Origin: Hydractinia symbiolongicarpus
Lineage: Eukaryota; Cnidaria; Hydrozoa; Anthoathecata; Hydractiniidae
Assembly: GCF_029227915.1 (NCBI RefSeq)
Contig: NC_079881.1
Span: forward strand, 13,803,501 to 13,867,500
DNA length: 64,000 nt
Reading direction: 5' to 3'
In this document: positions 1-13,491 of the stretch, one piece after another
How the letters are laid out: every line of letters starts with the position of its first letter
How positions within the stretch are numbered: the first letter of the stretch is position 1
Translations under genes and position numbers: made by a program
Notes under the pieces: model-generated
What the model was told of the DNA's origin: nothing
The model's input: the letters and a program-made list of their open reading frames with translations, nothing else
Databases searched by the model: none

Positions 1-2008
1 CGACTTATCAACATTTAAGAATATGTGAAATGACATTCTAACGAAATTCAATTTTGGTATTTCAATATTGTTTATCTACTTAAGGAAATTATTTTCGTAT
101 ATAAGACTTATTTCAACTTTAAGAATATTTGAAATGAAGTTTTAACCCAATTCAGTTTTAATATTTAAAATTTTTACTGTCTACATAACGATGGTATTTT
201 CACACATAAGACTTTCAACATTTAAGGATATGTGAAATGACATTTTAACGAAATTCAATTTTGATATTTCAATATTGTATTGTCTACTTAAGGAAGGTAT
301 CTTCGTATATAAGACTTACTTTAACTTTAAGAATATTTTAAATGAAATTATAATCAAATTCAATAATTTTGTTACCGTCTACTAAACGATGGTACTTTCG
401 TACGTAAGACTTTCAATATTAAAGAATATGTGAAATGACATATTAACGAAATTCGATTTTGATATTTCAATATTGTAATGTCTACTTAAGGAAGGTATTT
501 TTGGACATACGACTTATCAACATTTAAGAATATGTGAAATGACATTCTAACGAAATTCAATTTTGATATTTCAATATTGTAATGTCTACTTAAGGAAAGT
601 ATTTTCGTATATAAGACTTACTTTAACTTTAAGAATATTTTAAATGAAATTTTAACCAAATTCGATAATTTTGTTACTGTCTACTAAACGATGGTACTTT
701 CGTACGTAAGACTTTTAATATTAAAGAATATGTGAAATGACATTTTAACGAAATTCGATTTTGATATTTCAATATTGTAATGTCTACTTAAGGAAGTTAT
801 TTATGGACATACGACTTATCAACATTTAAGAATATGTGAAATGACATTCTAACGAAATTCAATTTTGATATTTCAATATTGTAATGTCTACTTAAGGAAG
901 GTATTTTCGTATATAAGACTTTTTTTAACTTTAAGAATATTTGAAATGAAGTTTTAACCCAATTCAGTTTTAATATTTAAATTTTTTACTGTCTACTTAA
1001 CGATGGTATTTTTGCACATAAGACTTTCAACATTCAAGGATATGTGAAATGACACTTTAACGAAATTCGACTTTGATATTTCAATATTGTAATGTCTACT
1101 TAACGATGGTAATTTTGCACATAAGACTTTCAACATTTAAGGATATGTGAAATGGCATTTTAACGAAATTCAATTTTGATATTTCAATATTGTAATGGCT
1201 ACTTAAGGAAGGTATCTTCGTATATAAGACTTCTTTCAACTTTAAGAATATTTGAAATGAAGTTTTAACCCAATTCAGTTTTAATGTTTAATATTTTTAC
1301 TGTCTACATAACGATGGTATTTTCACACATAAGACTTTCAACATTTAAGGATATGTAAAATGACATTTTAACGAAATTAAATTTTGATATTTCAATATTG
1401 TATTGTCTACTTAAGGAAGGTATTTTCGTATATAAGACTTACTTTAACTTTAAGAATATTTTAAATGAAATTTTAATCAAATTCGATAATTTTGTTACTG
1501 TCTACTAAGCGATGGTACTTTCGTACGTAAGACTTTCAATATTAAAGAATATGTGAAACGCCATTTTAACGAAACTCGATTTTGATATTTCAATATTGTA
1601 ATGTCTACTTAAGGAAGGTATTTTTGGACATACGACTTATCAACATTTAAGAATATGTGAAATGACATTCTAACGAATTTCAATTTTGATATTTCAATAT
1701 TGTAATGTCTACTTAAGAAAAGTATTTTCGTATATAAGACTTACTTTAACTTTAAGAATATTTTAAATGAAATTTTAATCAAATTGGACAATTTTGTTAC
1801 TGTCTACTAAACGATGGTACTTTCGTACGTAAGACTTTCAATATTAAAGAATATGTGAAATGACATTTTAACGAAATTCGATTTTGATATTTCAATATTG
1901 TAATGTCTACTTAAGGAAGGTATTTTTGGACATACGACTTATCAACATTTAAGAATATGTGAAATGACATTCTAACGAAATTCAATTTTGGTATTTCAAT
2001 ATTGTTTA
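1..2008. repeat. 1934-bp, 19-monomer higher-order unit (copy 1, 75-2008)
   Basis: Monomer starts at 75, 180, 283, 378, 481, 585, 680, 783, 887, 992, 1095, 1198, 1303, 1406, 1501, 1604, 1708, 1803, 1906 and 2009 give the order B2 D B C A B C A B2 D D B2 D B C A B C A. Two D monomers stand side by side at 992 and 1095, and both ends use the 103-bp A variant (TTTATCTAC). Bases 1-2008 recur at 13418-15425 with no difference in the stretches I compared, and partially at 12315-13491 and 15426-16215. Confidence 0.9.
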
Positions 2009-5000
2009 TCTACTTAAGGAAAGTATTTTCGTATATAAGACTTTTTTCAACTTTAAGAATATTTGAAATGAAGTTTTAACCCAATTCAGATTTCATATTT
2101 AAATTTTTTACTGTCTACTTAACGATGGTATTTTCGCACATAAGACTTTCAACATTTAAGGATATGTGAAATGAAATTTTAACGAAATTCAATTTTGATA
2201 TTTCAAAATTGTATTGTCTACGTAAGGAAGGTATTTTCGTATATAAGACTTACTTTAACTTTAAGAATATCTTAAATGTAATTTTAATCAAATTCGATAA
2301 TTTTGTTACTGTCTACTAAACGATGGTACTTTCGTACGTAAGACTTTCAATATTAAAGAATATGTGAAATGACATTTTACCGAAATTCGATTTTGATATT
2401 TCAATATTGTAATGTCTACTTAAGGAGGTTATTTTTGGACATACAACTTATCAACATTTAAGAATATGTGAAATGACATTCCAACGAAATTCAATTTTGA
2501 TATTTCAATATTGTAATGTCTACTTAAGGAAAGTATTTTCGTATATAAGACTTACTTTAAATTTAAGAATATTTGAAATGAAATTTTAACCAAATTCGAT
2601 AATTTTGTTACTGCCTACTAAACGATGGTACTTTCGTACGTAAGACTTTCAATATTAAAGAATATGTGAAATGACATTTTAACGAAATTCGATTTTGATA
2701 TTTCAATATTGTAATGTCTACTTAAGGAAGGTATTTTTGGACATACGACTTATCAACATTTAAGAATATGTGAAATGACATTCTAACGAAATTCAATTTC
2801 GGTATTTCAATATTGTAATGTCTACTTAAGGAAAGTATTTTCGTATATAAGACTTTTTTCAACTTTAAGAATATTTGAAATGAAGTTTTAACCCAATTCA
2901 GTTTTCATATTTAAATTTTTTACTGTCTACTTAACGATGGTATTTTCGCACATAAGACTTTCAACATTTAAGGATATGTGAAATGACATTTTAACGAAAT
3001 TCAATTTTAATATTTCAAAATTGTATTGTCTACTTAAGGAAGGTATTTTCGTATATAAGACTTACTTTAACTTTAAGAATATTTTAAATGAAGTTTTAAC
3101 CCAATTCAGTTTTCATATTTAAATTTTTTACTGTCTACTTAACGATGGTATTTTCACACATAAGACTTTCAACATTTAAGGATATGTGAAATGACATTTT
3201 AACGAAATTCGATTTTGATATTTCAATATTGTAATGTCTACTTAAGGAAGGTATTTTCGTATATAAGACTTACTTTAACTTAAAGAATATCTTAAATGAA
3301 ATTTTAATCAAATTCGATAATTTTGTTACTGTCTACTAAACGATGGTACTTTCGTACGTAAGACTTTCAATATTAAAGAATATGTGAAATGACAATTTAA
3401 CGAAATTCGATTTTGATATTTCAATATTGTAATGTCTACTTAAGGAGGGTATTTTTGGACATACAACTTATCAACATTTAAGAATATGTGAAATGACATT
3501 CCAACGAAATTCAATTTTGATATTTCAATATTGTAATGTCTACTTAAGGAAGGTATTTTCGTATATAAGACTTACTTTAACTTTAAGAATATTTGAAATG
3601 AAATTTTAACCAAATTCGATAATTTTGTTACTGCCTACTAAACGATGGTACTTTCGTACGTAAGACTTTCAATATTAAAGAATATGTGAAATGACATTTT
3701 AACGAAATTCGATTTTGATATTTCAATATTGTAATGTCTACTTAAGGAAGGTATTTTTGGACATACGACTTATCAACATTTAAGAATATGTGAAATGACA
3801 TTCTAACGAAATTCAATTTCGGTATTTCAATATTGTAATGTCTACTTAAGGAAAGTATTTTCGTATATAAGACTTTTTTCAACTTTAAGATTATTTGAAA
3901 TGAAGTTTTAACCCAATTCAGTTTTTATATTTAAATTTTTTACTGTCTACTTAACGATGGTATTTTCGCACATAAGACTTTCAACATTTAAGGATATATG
4001 AAATGACATTTTAACGAAATTCAATTTTAATATTTCAAAATTGTGTTGTCTAGTTAAGGAAGGTATTTTCGTATATAAGACTTACTTTAACTTTAAGAAT
4101 ATTTTAAATGAAATTTTAATCAAATTCGATAATTTTGTTACTGTCTACTAAACGATGGTACTTTCGTACGTAAGACTTTCAATATTAAAGAATATGTAAA
4201 ATGACATTTTAACGAAATTCGATTTTGATATTTCAATATTGTAATGTCTACTTAAAGAAGGTATTTTTGCACATACGACTTATCAACATTTAAGAATATG
4301 TGAAATGACATTCTAACGAAATTCAATTTCGGTATTTCAATATTGTAATGTCTACTTAAGGAAAGTATTTTCGTATATAAGACTTTTTTCAACTTTAAGA
4401 ATATTTGAAATGAAGTTTTAACCCAATTCAGATTTCATATTTAAATTTTTTACTGTCTACTTAACGATGGTATTTTCGCACATAAGACTTTCAACATTTA
4501 AGGATATGTGAAATGAAATTTTAACGAAATTCAATTTTGATATTTCAAAATTGTATTGTCTACGTAAGGAAGGTATTTTCGTATATAAGACTTACTTTAA
4601 CTTTAAGAATATCTTAAATGTAATTTTAATCAAATTCGATAATTTTGTTACTGTCTACTAAACGATGGTACTTTCGTACGTAAGACTTTCAATATTAAAG
4701 AATATGTGAAATGACATTTTAACGAAATTCGATTTTGATATTTCAATATTGTAATGTCTACTTAAGGAGGTTATTTTTGGACATACAACTTATCAACATT
4801 TAAGAATATGTGAAATGACATTCCAACGAAATTCAATTTTGATATTTCAATATTGTAATGTCTACTTAAGGAAAGTATTTTCGTATATAAGACTTACTTT
4901 AACTTTAAGAATACTTGAAATGAAATTTTAACCAAATTCGATAATTTCGTTACTGCCTACTAAACGATGGTACTTTCGTACGTAAGACTTTCAATATTAA

Positions 5001-5616
5001 AGAATATGTGAAATGACATTTTAACGAAATTCGATTTTGATATTTCAATATTGTAATGTCTACTTAAGGAAGGTATTTTTGGACATACGACTTATCAACA
5101 TTTAAGAATATATGAAATGACATTCTAACGAAATTCAATTTCGGTATTTCAATATTGTAATGTCTACTTAAGGAAAGTATTTTCGTATATAAGACTTTTT
5201 TCAACTTTAAGAATATTTGAAATGAAGTTTTAACCCAATTCAGTTTTCATATTTAAATTTTTTACTGTCTACTTAACGATGGTATTTTCGCACATAAGAC
5301 TTTCAACATTTAAGGATATGTGAAATGACATTTTAACGAAATTCAATTTTAATATTTCAAAATTGTATTGTCTACTTAAGGAAGGTATTTTCGTATATAA
5401 GACTTACTTTAACTTTAAGAATATTTTAAATGAAGTTTTAACCCAATTCAGTTTTCATATTTAAATTTTTTACTGTCTACTTAACGATGGTATTTTCACA
5501 CATAAGACTTTCAACATTTAAGGATATGTGAAATGACATTTTAACGAAATTCGATTTTGATATTTCAATATTGTAATGTCTACTTAAGGAAGGTATTTTC
5601 GTATATAAGACTTACT
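2009..5616. repeat. 510/302-module region with 2342-bp and 1020-bp shift duplications
   Basis: The region is built only of 510-bp and 302-bp modules. 2010-3274 recurs at 4352-5616 (shift 2342 = 4x510+302), sharing private variants such as CAATTCAGATTTCATATTT at 2091 and 4433 and GGAGGTTATTTTTGG near 2425 and 4767. Within it a 1020-bp (2x510) shift relates the blocks around 2401 and 3421, which share CATACAACTTATC and CATTCCAACG. No gene is present. Confidence 0.88.
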
Positions 5617-8600
5617 TTAACTTTAAGAAAATTTTAAATGAAATTTTAATCAAATGCGATAATTTTGTTACTGTCTACTAAACGATGGTACTTTCGTACG
5701 TAAGACTTTCAATATTAAAGAATATGTGAAATGACATTTTAACGAAATTCGATTTTGATATTTCAATATTGTAATGTCTACTTAAGAAGGTATTTTTGGA
5801 CATACGACTTATCAACATTTAAGAATATGTGAAATGACATTCTAACGAAATTCAATTTTGATATTTCAATATTGTAATGTCTACTTAAGGAAAGTATTTT
5901 CGTATATAAGACTTATTTCAACTTTAAGAATATTTGAAATGAAGTTTTAACCCAATTCAGTTTTAATATTTAAAATTTTTACTGTCTACATAACGATGGT
6001 ATTTTCACACATAAAACTTTCAACATTTAAGGATATGTAAAATGACATTTTAACGAAATTCAATTTTGATATTTCAATATTGTATTGTCTACTTAAGGAA
6101 GATATTTTCGTATATAAGACTTACTTTAACTTTAAGAATATTCTAAATGAAATTTTAATCAAATTCGATAATTTTGTTACTGTCTACTAAACGATGGTAC
6201 TTTCGTACGTAAGACTTTCAATATTAAAGAATATGTGAAATAACATTTTAACGAAATTCGATATTGATATTTCAATATTGTAAGGTATTTTTGCACATAC
6301 GACTTATCAACATTTAAGAATATGTGAAATGAGATTCTAACAAAATTCAATTTTGATATTTCAATATTGTAATGTCTACTTAAGGAAAGTATTTTCGTAT
6401 AAAAGACTTTTTTCAACTTTAAGAATATTTGAAATGAAGTTTTACCCCAATTCAGTTTTAATATTTAAATTTTTTACTGTCTACTTAACGATGGTATTTT
6501 CGCACATAAGACTTTCATCATTTAAGGATATTTGAAATGGCATTTTAACGACATTCAATTTAGATATTTCAATATTGTAATGGCTACTTAAGGAAGGTAT
6601 CTTCGTATATAAGACTTATTTCAACTTTAAGAATATTTGAAATGAAGTTTTAACCCCATTCAGTTTTAATGTTTAAATTTTTACTGTCTACATAACGATG
6701 GTATTTTCACACATAAGACTTTCAACATTTAAGGACATGTGAAATGACATTTTAACAAAATTCGATATTGATATTTCAATATTGTAATGTCTACTCAAGG
6801 AAAGTATTTTCGTATATAAGACTTATATCAACTTTAAGAATATTTGAAATGAAGTTTTAACTCAATTCAGTTTTAATATTTAAATTTTTTGCTGTCTACT
6901 TAACGATGGTATTTTTGCACATAAGTCTTTCAACATTTAAGGATATGTGAAATGGCATTTTAACGAAATTCAATTTTGATATTTCAATATTGTAATGGCT
7001 ACTTAAGGAAGGTATCTTCGTATATAAGACTTATTTCAACTTTAAGAATATTTGAAATGAAGTTTTAACCCCATTCAGTTTTAATGTTTAAATTTTTACT
7101 GTCTACATAACGATGGTATTTTCACACATAAGACTTTCAACATTTAAGGATCTGTAAAATGACATTTTAACGAAATTCAATTTTGATATTTCAATATTGT
7201 ATTGTCTACTTAAGGAAGGTATCTTCGTATATAAGACTTACTTTAACTTTAAGAATATTTTAAATGAAATTATAATCAAATTCAATAATTTTGTTACCGT
7301 CTACTAAACGATGGTACTTTCGTACGTAAGACTTTCAATATTAAAGAATATGTGAAATGACATATTAACGAAATTCGATTTTGATATTTCAATATTGTAA
7401 TGTCTACTTAAGGAAGGTATTTTTGGACATACGACTTATCAACATTTAAGAATATGGGAAATGACATTCTAACGAAATTCAATTTTGATATTTCAATATT
7501 GTAATGTCTACTTAAGGAAAGTATTTTCGTATATAAGACTTACTTTAACTTTAAGAATATTTTAAATGAAATTTTAACCAAATTCGATAATTTTGTTACT
7601 ATCTACTAAACGATGGTCCTTTCGTACGTAAGACTTTCAATATTAAAGAATATGTGAAATGACATTTTAACGAAATTCGATTTTGATATTTCAATATTGT
7701 AATGTCTACTTAAGGAAGTTATTTTTGGACATACGACTTATCAACATTTAAGAATATGTGAAATGACATTCTAACGAAATTCAATTTCGGTATTTCAATT
7801 TTGTAATGTCTACTTAAGGAAAGTATTTTCGTATATAAGACTTTTTTCAACTTTAAGAATATTTGAAATGAAGTTTCAACCCAATTCAGTTTTCATATTT
7901 AAATTTTTTACTGTCTACTTAACGATGGTATTTTCGCACATAAGACTTTCAACATTTAAGGATATGTGAAATGACATTCTAACGAAATTCAATTTTGATA
8001 TTTCAATATTGTAATGTCTACTTAAGGAAGGTATTTTCGTATATAAGACTTTTTTTAACTTTAAGAATATTTGAAATGAAGTTTTAACCCAATTCAGTTT
8101 TAATATTTAAATTTTTTACTGTCTACTTAACGATGGTATTTTTGCACATAAGACTTTCAACATTCAAGGATATGTGAAATGACACTTTAACGAAATTCGA
8201 CTTTGATATTTCAATATTGTAATGTCTACTTAAGGAAGGTATTTTTGCACATACGACTTATCAACATTTAACAATATGTGAAATGACATTCTAACGAAAT
8301 TCAATTTTGATATTTCAATAATGTAATGTCTACTTAAGGAAGGTATTTTCGTATATAAAACTTTTTTTAACTTTAAGAATATTTGAATTGAAGTTTTAAC
8401 CCAATTCAGTTTTAATATTTAAATTTTTTACTGTCTACTTAACGATGGTATTATTGCACATAAGACTTTCAACATTCAAGGTTATGTGAAATGACACTTT
8501 AACGAAATTCGACTTTAATATTTCAATATTGTAATGTTTACTTAAGGAAGGTATTTTTGCACATACGACTTATCAACATTTAAGAATATGTGAAATGACA

Positions 8601-8838
8601 TTCTAACGAAATTCAATTTTGATATTTCAATATTGTATTGTCTACTTAAGGAAGGTATTTTCGTATATAAGACTTACTTTAACTTTAAGAATATTTTAAA
8701 TGAAATTTTAACCAAGTTCGATAATTTTGTTACTGTCTACTTAATGATGGTACTTTCGCACATAAGACTTTCAATGTTAAAGAATATGTGAAATGCCATT
8801 TTAACGAAATTCGATTTTGATATTTCAATATTGTAATG
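5617..8838. repeat. Mixed satellite segment with mosaic copies
   Basis: All classes occur, but module order is less regular. A 15-bp deletion fuses a C tail to an A body near 6283. 6790-7210 resembles 49000-49420, 42 kb away. 7205-7747 repeats 283-825 (shift 6922). A hybrid monomer at 7914-8016 has a D head and an A tail (CATTCTAACG). A complete 312-bp A-B2-D module occupies 8225-8536, and the D monomers at 8122 and 8434 share CATTCAAGG and CGACTTTRATATTTC. There is no gene. Confidence 0.85.
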
Positions 8839-10209
8839 TCCACTTAAGGAAAGTATTTTCGTATATAAGACTTATTTCAACTTTAAGAATATTTGAAATG
8901 AAGTTTTAACCCAATTCAGTTCTAATATTTAAATTTTTTACTGTCTACTTAACGATGGTATTTTCGCACATAAGACTTTCAACATTTAAGGATATTTGAA
9001 ATGGCATTTTAACGAAATTCAATTTTGATATTTCAATATTGTAATGTCCACTTAAGGAAAGTATTTTCGTATATAAGACTTATTTCAACTTTAAGAATAT
9101 TTGAAATGAAGTTTCAACCCAATTCAGTTTTAATATTTAAAATTTTTACTGTCTACATAACGATGGTATTTTCACACATAAGACTTTTAATATTTAAGGA
9201 TATGTGAAATGACATTTAAACGAAATTCAATTTTGATATTTCAATATTGTAATGTCTACTTGAGGAAGGTATTTTCGTATATAAGACTTACTTTAACTTA
9301 AAGAATATTTTAAATAAAATTTTAAGTCTACTAAAAGAAGATATTTTCGTATATAAGACTTATTTTAACTTTAAGAATATTTTAAATGAAATTTTTACCA
9401 AATTCGATAATTTTTTCACTGTCTACTCAACGTTGGTACTATCGCACGTAAGACTTTCAATATTAAAGAATATGTGAAACGCCATTTTAACGAAATTCGA
9501 TTTTGATATTTCAATATTGTAATGTCTACTTAAGGAAAGTATTTTTGCACATACGACTTATCAACATTTAAGAATATGTGAAATGACATTCTAACGAAAT
9601 TCAATTTTGATATTTCAATATCGTAATGTCTACTTAAAGAAGGTATTTTCGTATATAAGACTTTTTTTAACTTTAAGAATATTTGAAATGAAGTTTTAAC
9701 CCAATTCAGTTTTAATATTTAAATTTTTTACTGTCTACTTGACGATGGTATTTTTGCACATAAGACTTTCAACATTCAAGGATATGTGAAATGACACTTT
9801 AACGAAATTCGACTTTGATATTTCAATATTGTAATGTCTACATAACGATGGTATTTTCACACATAAGACTTTTAATATTTAAGGATATGTGAAATGACAT
9901 TTAAACGAAATTCAATTTTGATATTTCAATATTGTAATGTCTACTTAAGGAAGGTATTTTCGTATATAAGACTTACATTAACTTAAAGAATATTTTAAAT
10001 AAAATTTTAAGTCTACTAAAAGAAGATATTTTCGTATATAAGACTTATTTTAACTTTAAGAATATTTTAAACGAAATTTTTACCAAATTCGATAATTTTT
10101 TCACTGTCTACTTAACGTTGGTACTATCGCACGTAAGACTTTCAATATTAAAGAATATGTGAAACGCCATTTTAACGAAATTCGATTTTGATATTTCAAT
10201 ATTGTAATG
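8839..10209. repeat. 1371-bp tandem duplication, copy 1
   Basis: Fourteen monomers with lengths 105, 103, 105, 103, 72, 95, 103, 104, 105, 103, 103, 72, 95 and 103 sum to 1371. Two 72-bp truncated B monomers (9255-9326 and 9940-10011) mark it. A 373-bp internal repeat relates 9152-9524 to 9837-10209 (shift 685), so an older duplication happened before the 1371-bp one. Confidence 0.92.
9255..9326 (+). repeat. 72-bp truncated class-B monomer
   Basis: This B monomer stops after AAATAAAATTTTAAG and passes directly into TCTACTAAAAGAAGATATTT, losing the CAAATTCGATAATTTTGTTACTG part. Five further copies share the same junction: 9940-10011, 10626-10697, 11311-11382, 11996-12067 and, far away, 40474-40545. 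The identical breakpoint shows one deletion spread by duplication and, for the last copy, by long-range transfer. Confidence 0.92.
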
Positions 10210-11580
10210 TCTACTTAAGGAAAGTATTTTCGTATATAAGACTTATTTCAATTTTAAGAATATTTGAAATGAAGTTTTAACCCAATTCAGTTCTAATATT
10301 TAAATTTTTTACTGTCTACTTAACGATGGTATTTTCGCACATAAGACTTTCAACATTTAAGGATATTTGAAATGGCATTTTAACGAAATTCAATTTTGAT
10401 ATTTCAATATTGTAATGTCCACTTAAGGAAAGTATTTTCGTATATAAGACTTATTTCAACTTTAAGAATATTTGAAATGAAGTTTCAACCCAATTCAGTT
10501 TTAATATTTAAAATTTTTACTGTCTACATAACGATGGTATTTTCACACATAAGACTTTTAATATTTAAGGATATGTGAAATGACATTTAAACGAAATTCA
10601 ATTTTGATATTTTAATATTGTAATGTCTACTTGAGGAAGGTATTTTCGTATATAAGACTTACTTTAACTTAAAGAATATTTTAAATAAAATTTTAAGTCT
10701 ACTAAAAGAAGATATTTTCGTATATAAGACTTATTTTAACTTTAAGAATATTTTAAATGAAATTTTTACCAAATTCGATAATTTTTTCACTGTCTACTCA
10801 ACGTTGGTACTATCGCACGTAAGACTTTCAATATTAAAGAATATGTGAAACGCCATTTTAACGAAATTCGATTTTGATATTTCAATATTGTAATGTCTAC
10901 TTAAGGAAAGTATTTTTGCACATACGACTTATCAACATTTAAGAATATGTGAAATGACATTCTAACGAAATTCAATTTTGATATTTCAATATTGTAATGT
11001 CTACTTAAAGAAGGTATTTTCGTATATAAGACTTTTTTTAACTTTAAGAATATTTGAAATAAAGTTTTAACCCAATTCAGTTTTAATATTTAAATTTTTT
11101 ACTGTCTACTTGACGATGGTATTTTTGCACATAAGACTTTCAACATTCAAGGATATGTGAAATGACACTTTAACGAAATTCGACTTTGATATTTCAATAT
11201 TGTAATGTCTACATAACGATGGTATTTTCACACATAAGACTTTTAATATTTAAGGATATGTGAAATGACATTTAAACGAAATTCAATTTTGATATTTCAA
11301 TATTGTAATGTCTACTTAAGGAAGGTATTTTCGTATATAAGACTTACATTAACTTAAAGAATATTTTAAATAAAATTTTAAGTCTACTAAAAGAAGATAT
11401 TTTCGTATATAAGACTTATTTTAACTTTAAGAATATTTTAAACGAAATTTTTACCAAATTCGATAATTTTTTCACTGTCTACTTAACGTTGGTACTATCG
11501 CACGTAAGACTTTCAATATTAAAGAATATGTGAAACGCCATTTTAACGAAATTCGATTTTGATATTTCAATATTGTAATG
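10210..11580. repeat. 1371-bp tandem duplication, copy 2
   Basis: This directly repeats 8839-10209 with only a handful of substitutions, e.g. TCAATTTTAAG for TCAACTTTAAG near 10250 and ATTTTAATATTG for ATTTCAATATTG near 10610. The truncated monomers recur at 10626-10697 and 11311-11382. Homology stops at the monomer boundary at 11581, where an A-class monomer follows instead of B2. Confidence 0.92.
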
Positions 11581-13491
11581 TCTACTTAAGGAAGGTATTT
11601 TTGCACATACGACTTATCAACATTTAAGAATATGTGAAATGACATTCTAACGAAATTCAATTTTGATATTTCAATATTGTAATGTCTACTTAAGGAAGGT
11701 ATTTTCGTATATAAGACTTTTTTTAACTTTAAGAATATTTGAAATGAAGTTTTAACCCAATTCAGTTTTAATATTTAAATTTTTTACTGTCTACTTAACG
11801 ATGGTATTTTTGCACATAAGACTTTCAACATTCAAGGATATGTGAAATGACACTTTAACGAAATTCGACTTTGATATTTCAATATTGTAATGTCTACTTA
11901 ACGATGGTAATTTTGCACATAAGACTTTTAACATTTAAGGATATGTGAAATGGCATTTTAACGAAATTCAATTTTGATATTTCAATATTGTAATGGCTAC
12001 TTAAGGAAGGTATTTTCGTATATAAGACTTACTTTAACTTAAAGAATATTTTAAATAAAATTTTAAGTCTACTAAAAGAAGATATTTTCGTATATAAGAC
12101 TTATTTTAACTTTAAGAATATTTTAAATGAAATTTTTACCAAATTCGATAATTTTTTCACTGTCTACTTAACGTTGGTACAATCGCACGTAAGACTTTCA
12201 ATATTAAAGAATATGTGAAACGCCATTTTAACGAAATTCGATTTTGATATTTCAATATTGTAATGTCTACTTAAGGAAGGTATTTTTGCACATACTACTT
12301 ATCAACATTTAAGAATATGTGAAATGACATTCTAACGAAATTCAATTTTGATATTTCAATATTGTAATGTCTACTTAAGGAAGGTATTTTCGTATATAAG
12401 ACTTTTTTTAACTTTAAGAATATTTGAAATGAAGTTTTAACCCAATTCAGTGTTAATATTTAAATTTTTTACTGTCTACTTAACGATGGTATTTTTGCAC
12501 ATAAGACTTTCAACATTCAAGGATATGTGAAATGACACTTTAACGAAATTCGACTTTGATATTTCAATATTGTAATGTCTACTTAACGATGGTAATTTTG
12601 CACATAAGACTTTCAACATTTAAGGATATGTGAAATGGCATTTTAACGAAATTCAATTTTGATATTTCAATATTGTAATGGCTACTTAAGGAAGGTATCT
12701 TCGTATATAAGACTTATTTCAACTTTAAGAATATTTGAAATGAAGTTTTAACCCAATTCAGTTTTAATGTTTAATATTTTTACTGTCTACATAACGATGG
12801 TATTTTCACACATAAGACTTTCAACATTTAAGGATATGTAAAATGACATTTTAACGAAATTAAATTTTGATATTTCAATATTGTATTGTCTACTTAAGGA
12901 AGGTATTTTCGTATATAAGACTTACTTTAACTTTAAGAATATTTTAAATGAAATTTTAATCAAATTCGATAATTTTGTTACTGTCTACTAAGCGATGGTA
13001 CTTTCGTACGTAAGACTTTCAATATTAAAGAATATGTGAAACGCCATTTTAACGAAACTCGATTTTGATATTTCAATATTGTAATGTCTACTTAAGGAAG
13101 GTATTTTTGGACATACGACTTATCAACATTTAAGAATATGTGAAATGACATTCTAACGAATTTCAATTTTGATATTTCAATATTGTAATGTCTACTTAAG
13201 AAAAGTATTTTCGTATATAAGACTTACTTTAACTTTAAGAATATTTTAAATGAAATTTTAATCAAATTGGACAATTTTGTTACTGTCTACTAAACGATGG
13301 TACTTTCGTACGTAAGACTTTCAATATTAAAGAATATGTGAAATGACATTTTAACGAAATTCGATTTTGATATTTCAATATTGTAATGTCTACTTAAGGA
13401 AGGTATTTTTGGACATACGACTTATCAACATTTAAGAATATGTGAAATGACATTCTAACGAAATTCAATTTTGGTATTTCAATATTGTTTA
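11581..13491. repeat. Satellite segment joining the 1371-bp and 1934-bp families
   Basis: 11581-12314 continues the 1371-bp family (A, B2, D and D monomers, then the truncated B at 11996-12067). From about 12315 to 13491 the sequence matches the second part of the 1934-bp unit, e.g. 12578 corresponds to 14512. One visible change is CAGTGTTAAT near 12449. This segment is the switch point between two higher-order families. No gene is present. Confidence 0.85.

Noticed and set aside
6177-6416. 79-codon open frame on the minus strand
   Set aside because: It lies across satellite monomers and depends on the 15-bp deletion near 6283. Equivalent positions in other copies are closed, there is no recognisable domain, and the base composition does not change. 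It is a chance open frame, not a gene.
9025-9207. 60-codon open frame repeated at 10396-10578, with relatives at 6353-6535 and 35966-36148
   Set aside because: The copies exist because the satellite itself is duplicated (the first pair is exactly 1371 bp apart). The frame crosses monomer boundaries and most homologous monomers interrupt it. I saw no sign of coding selection.
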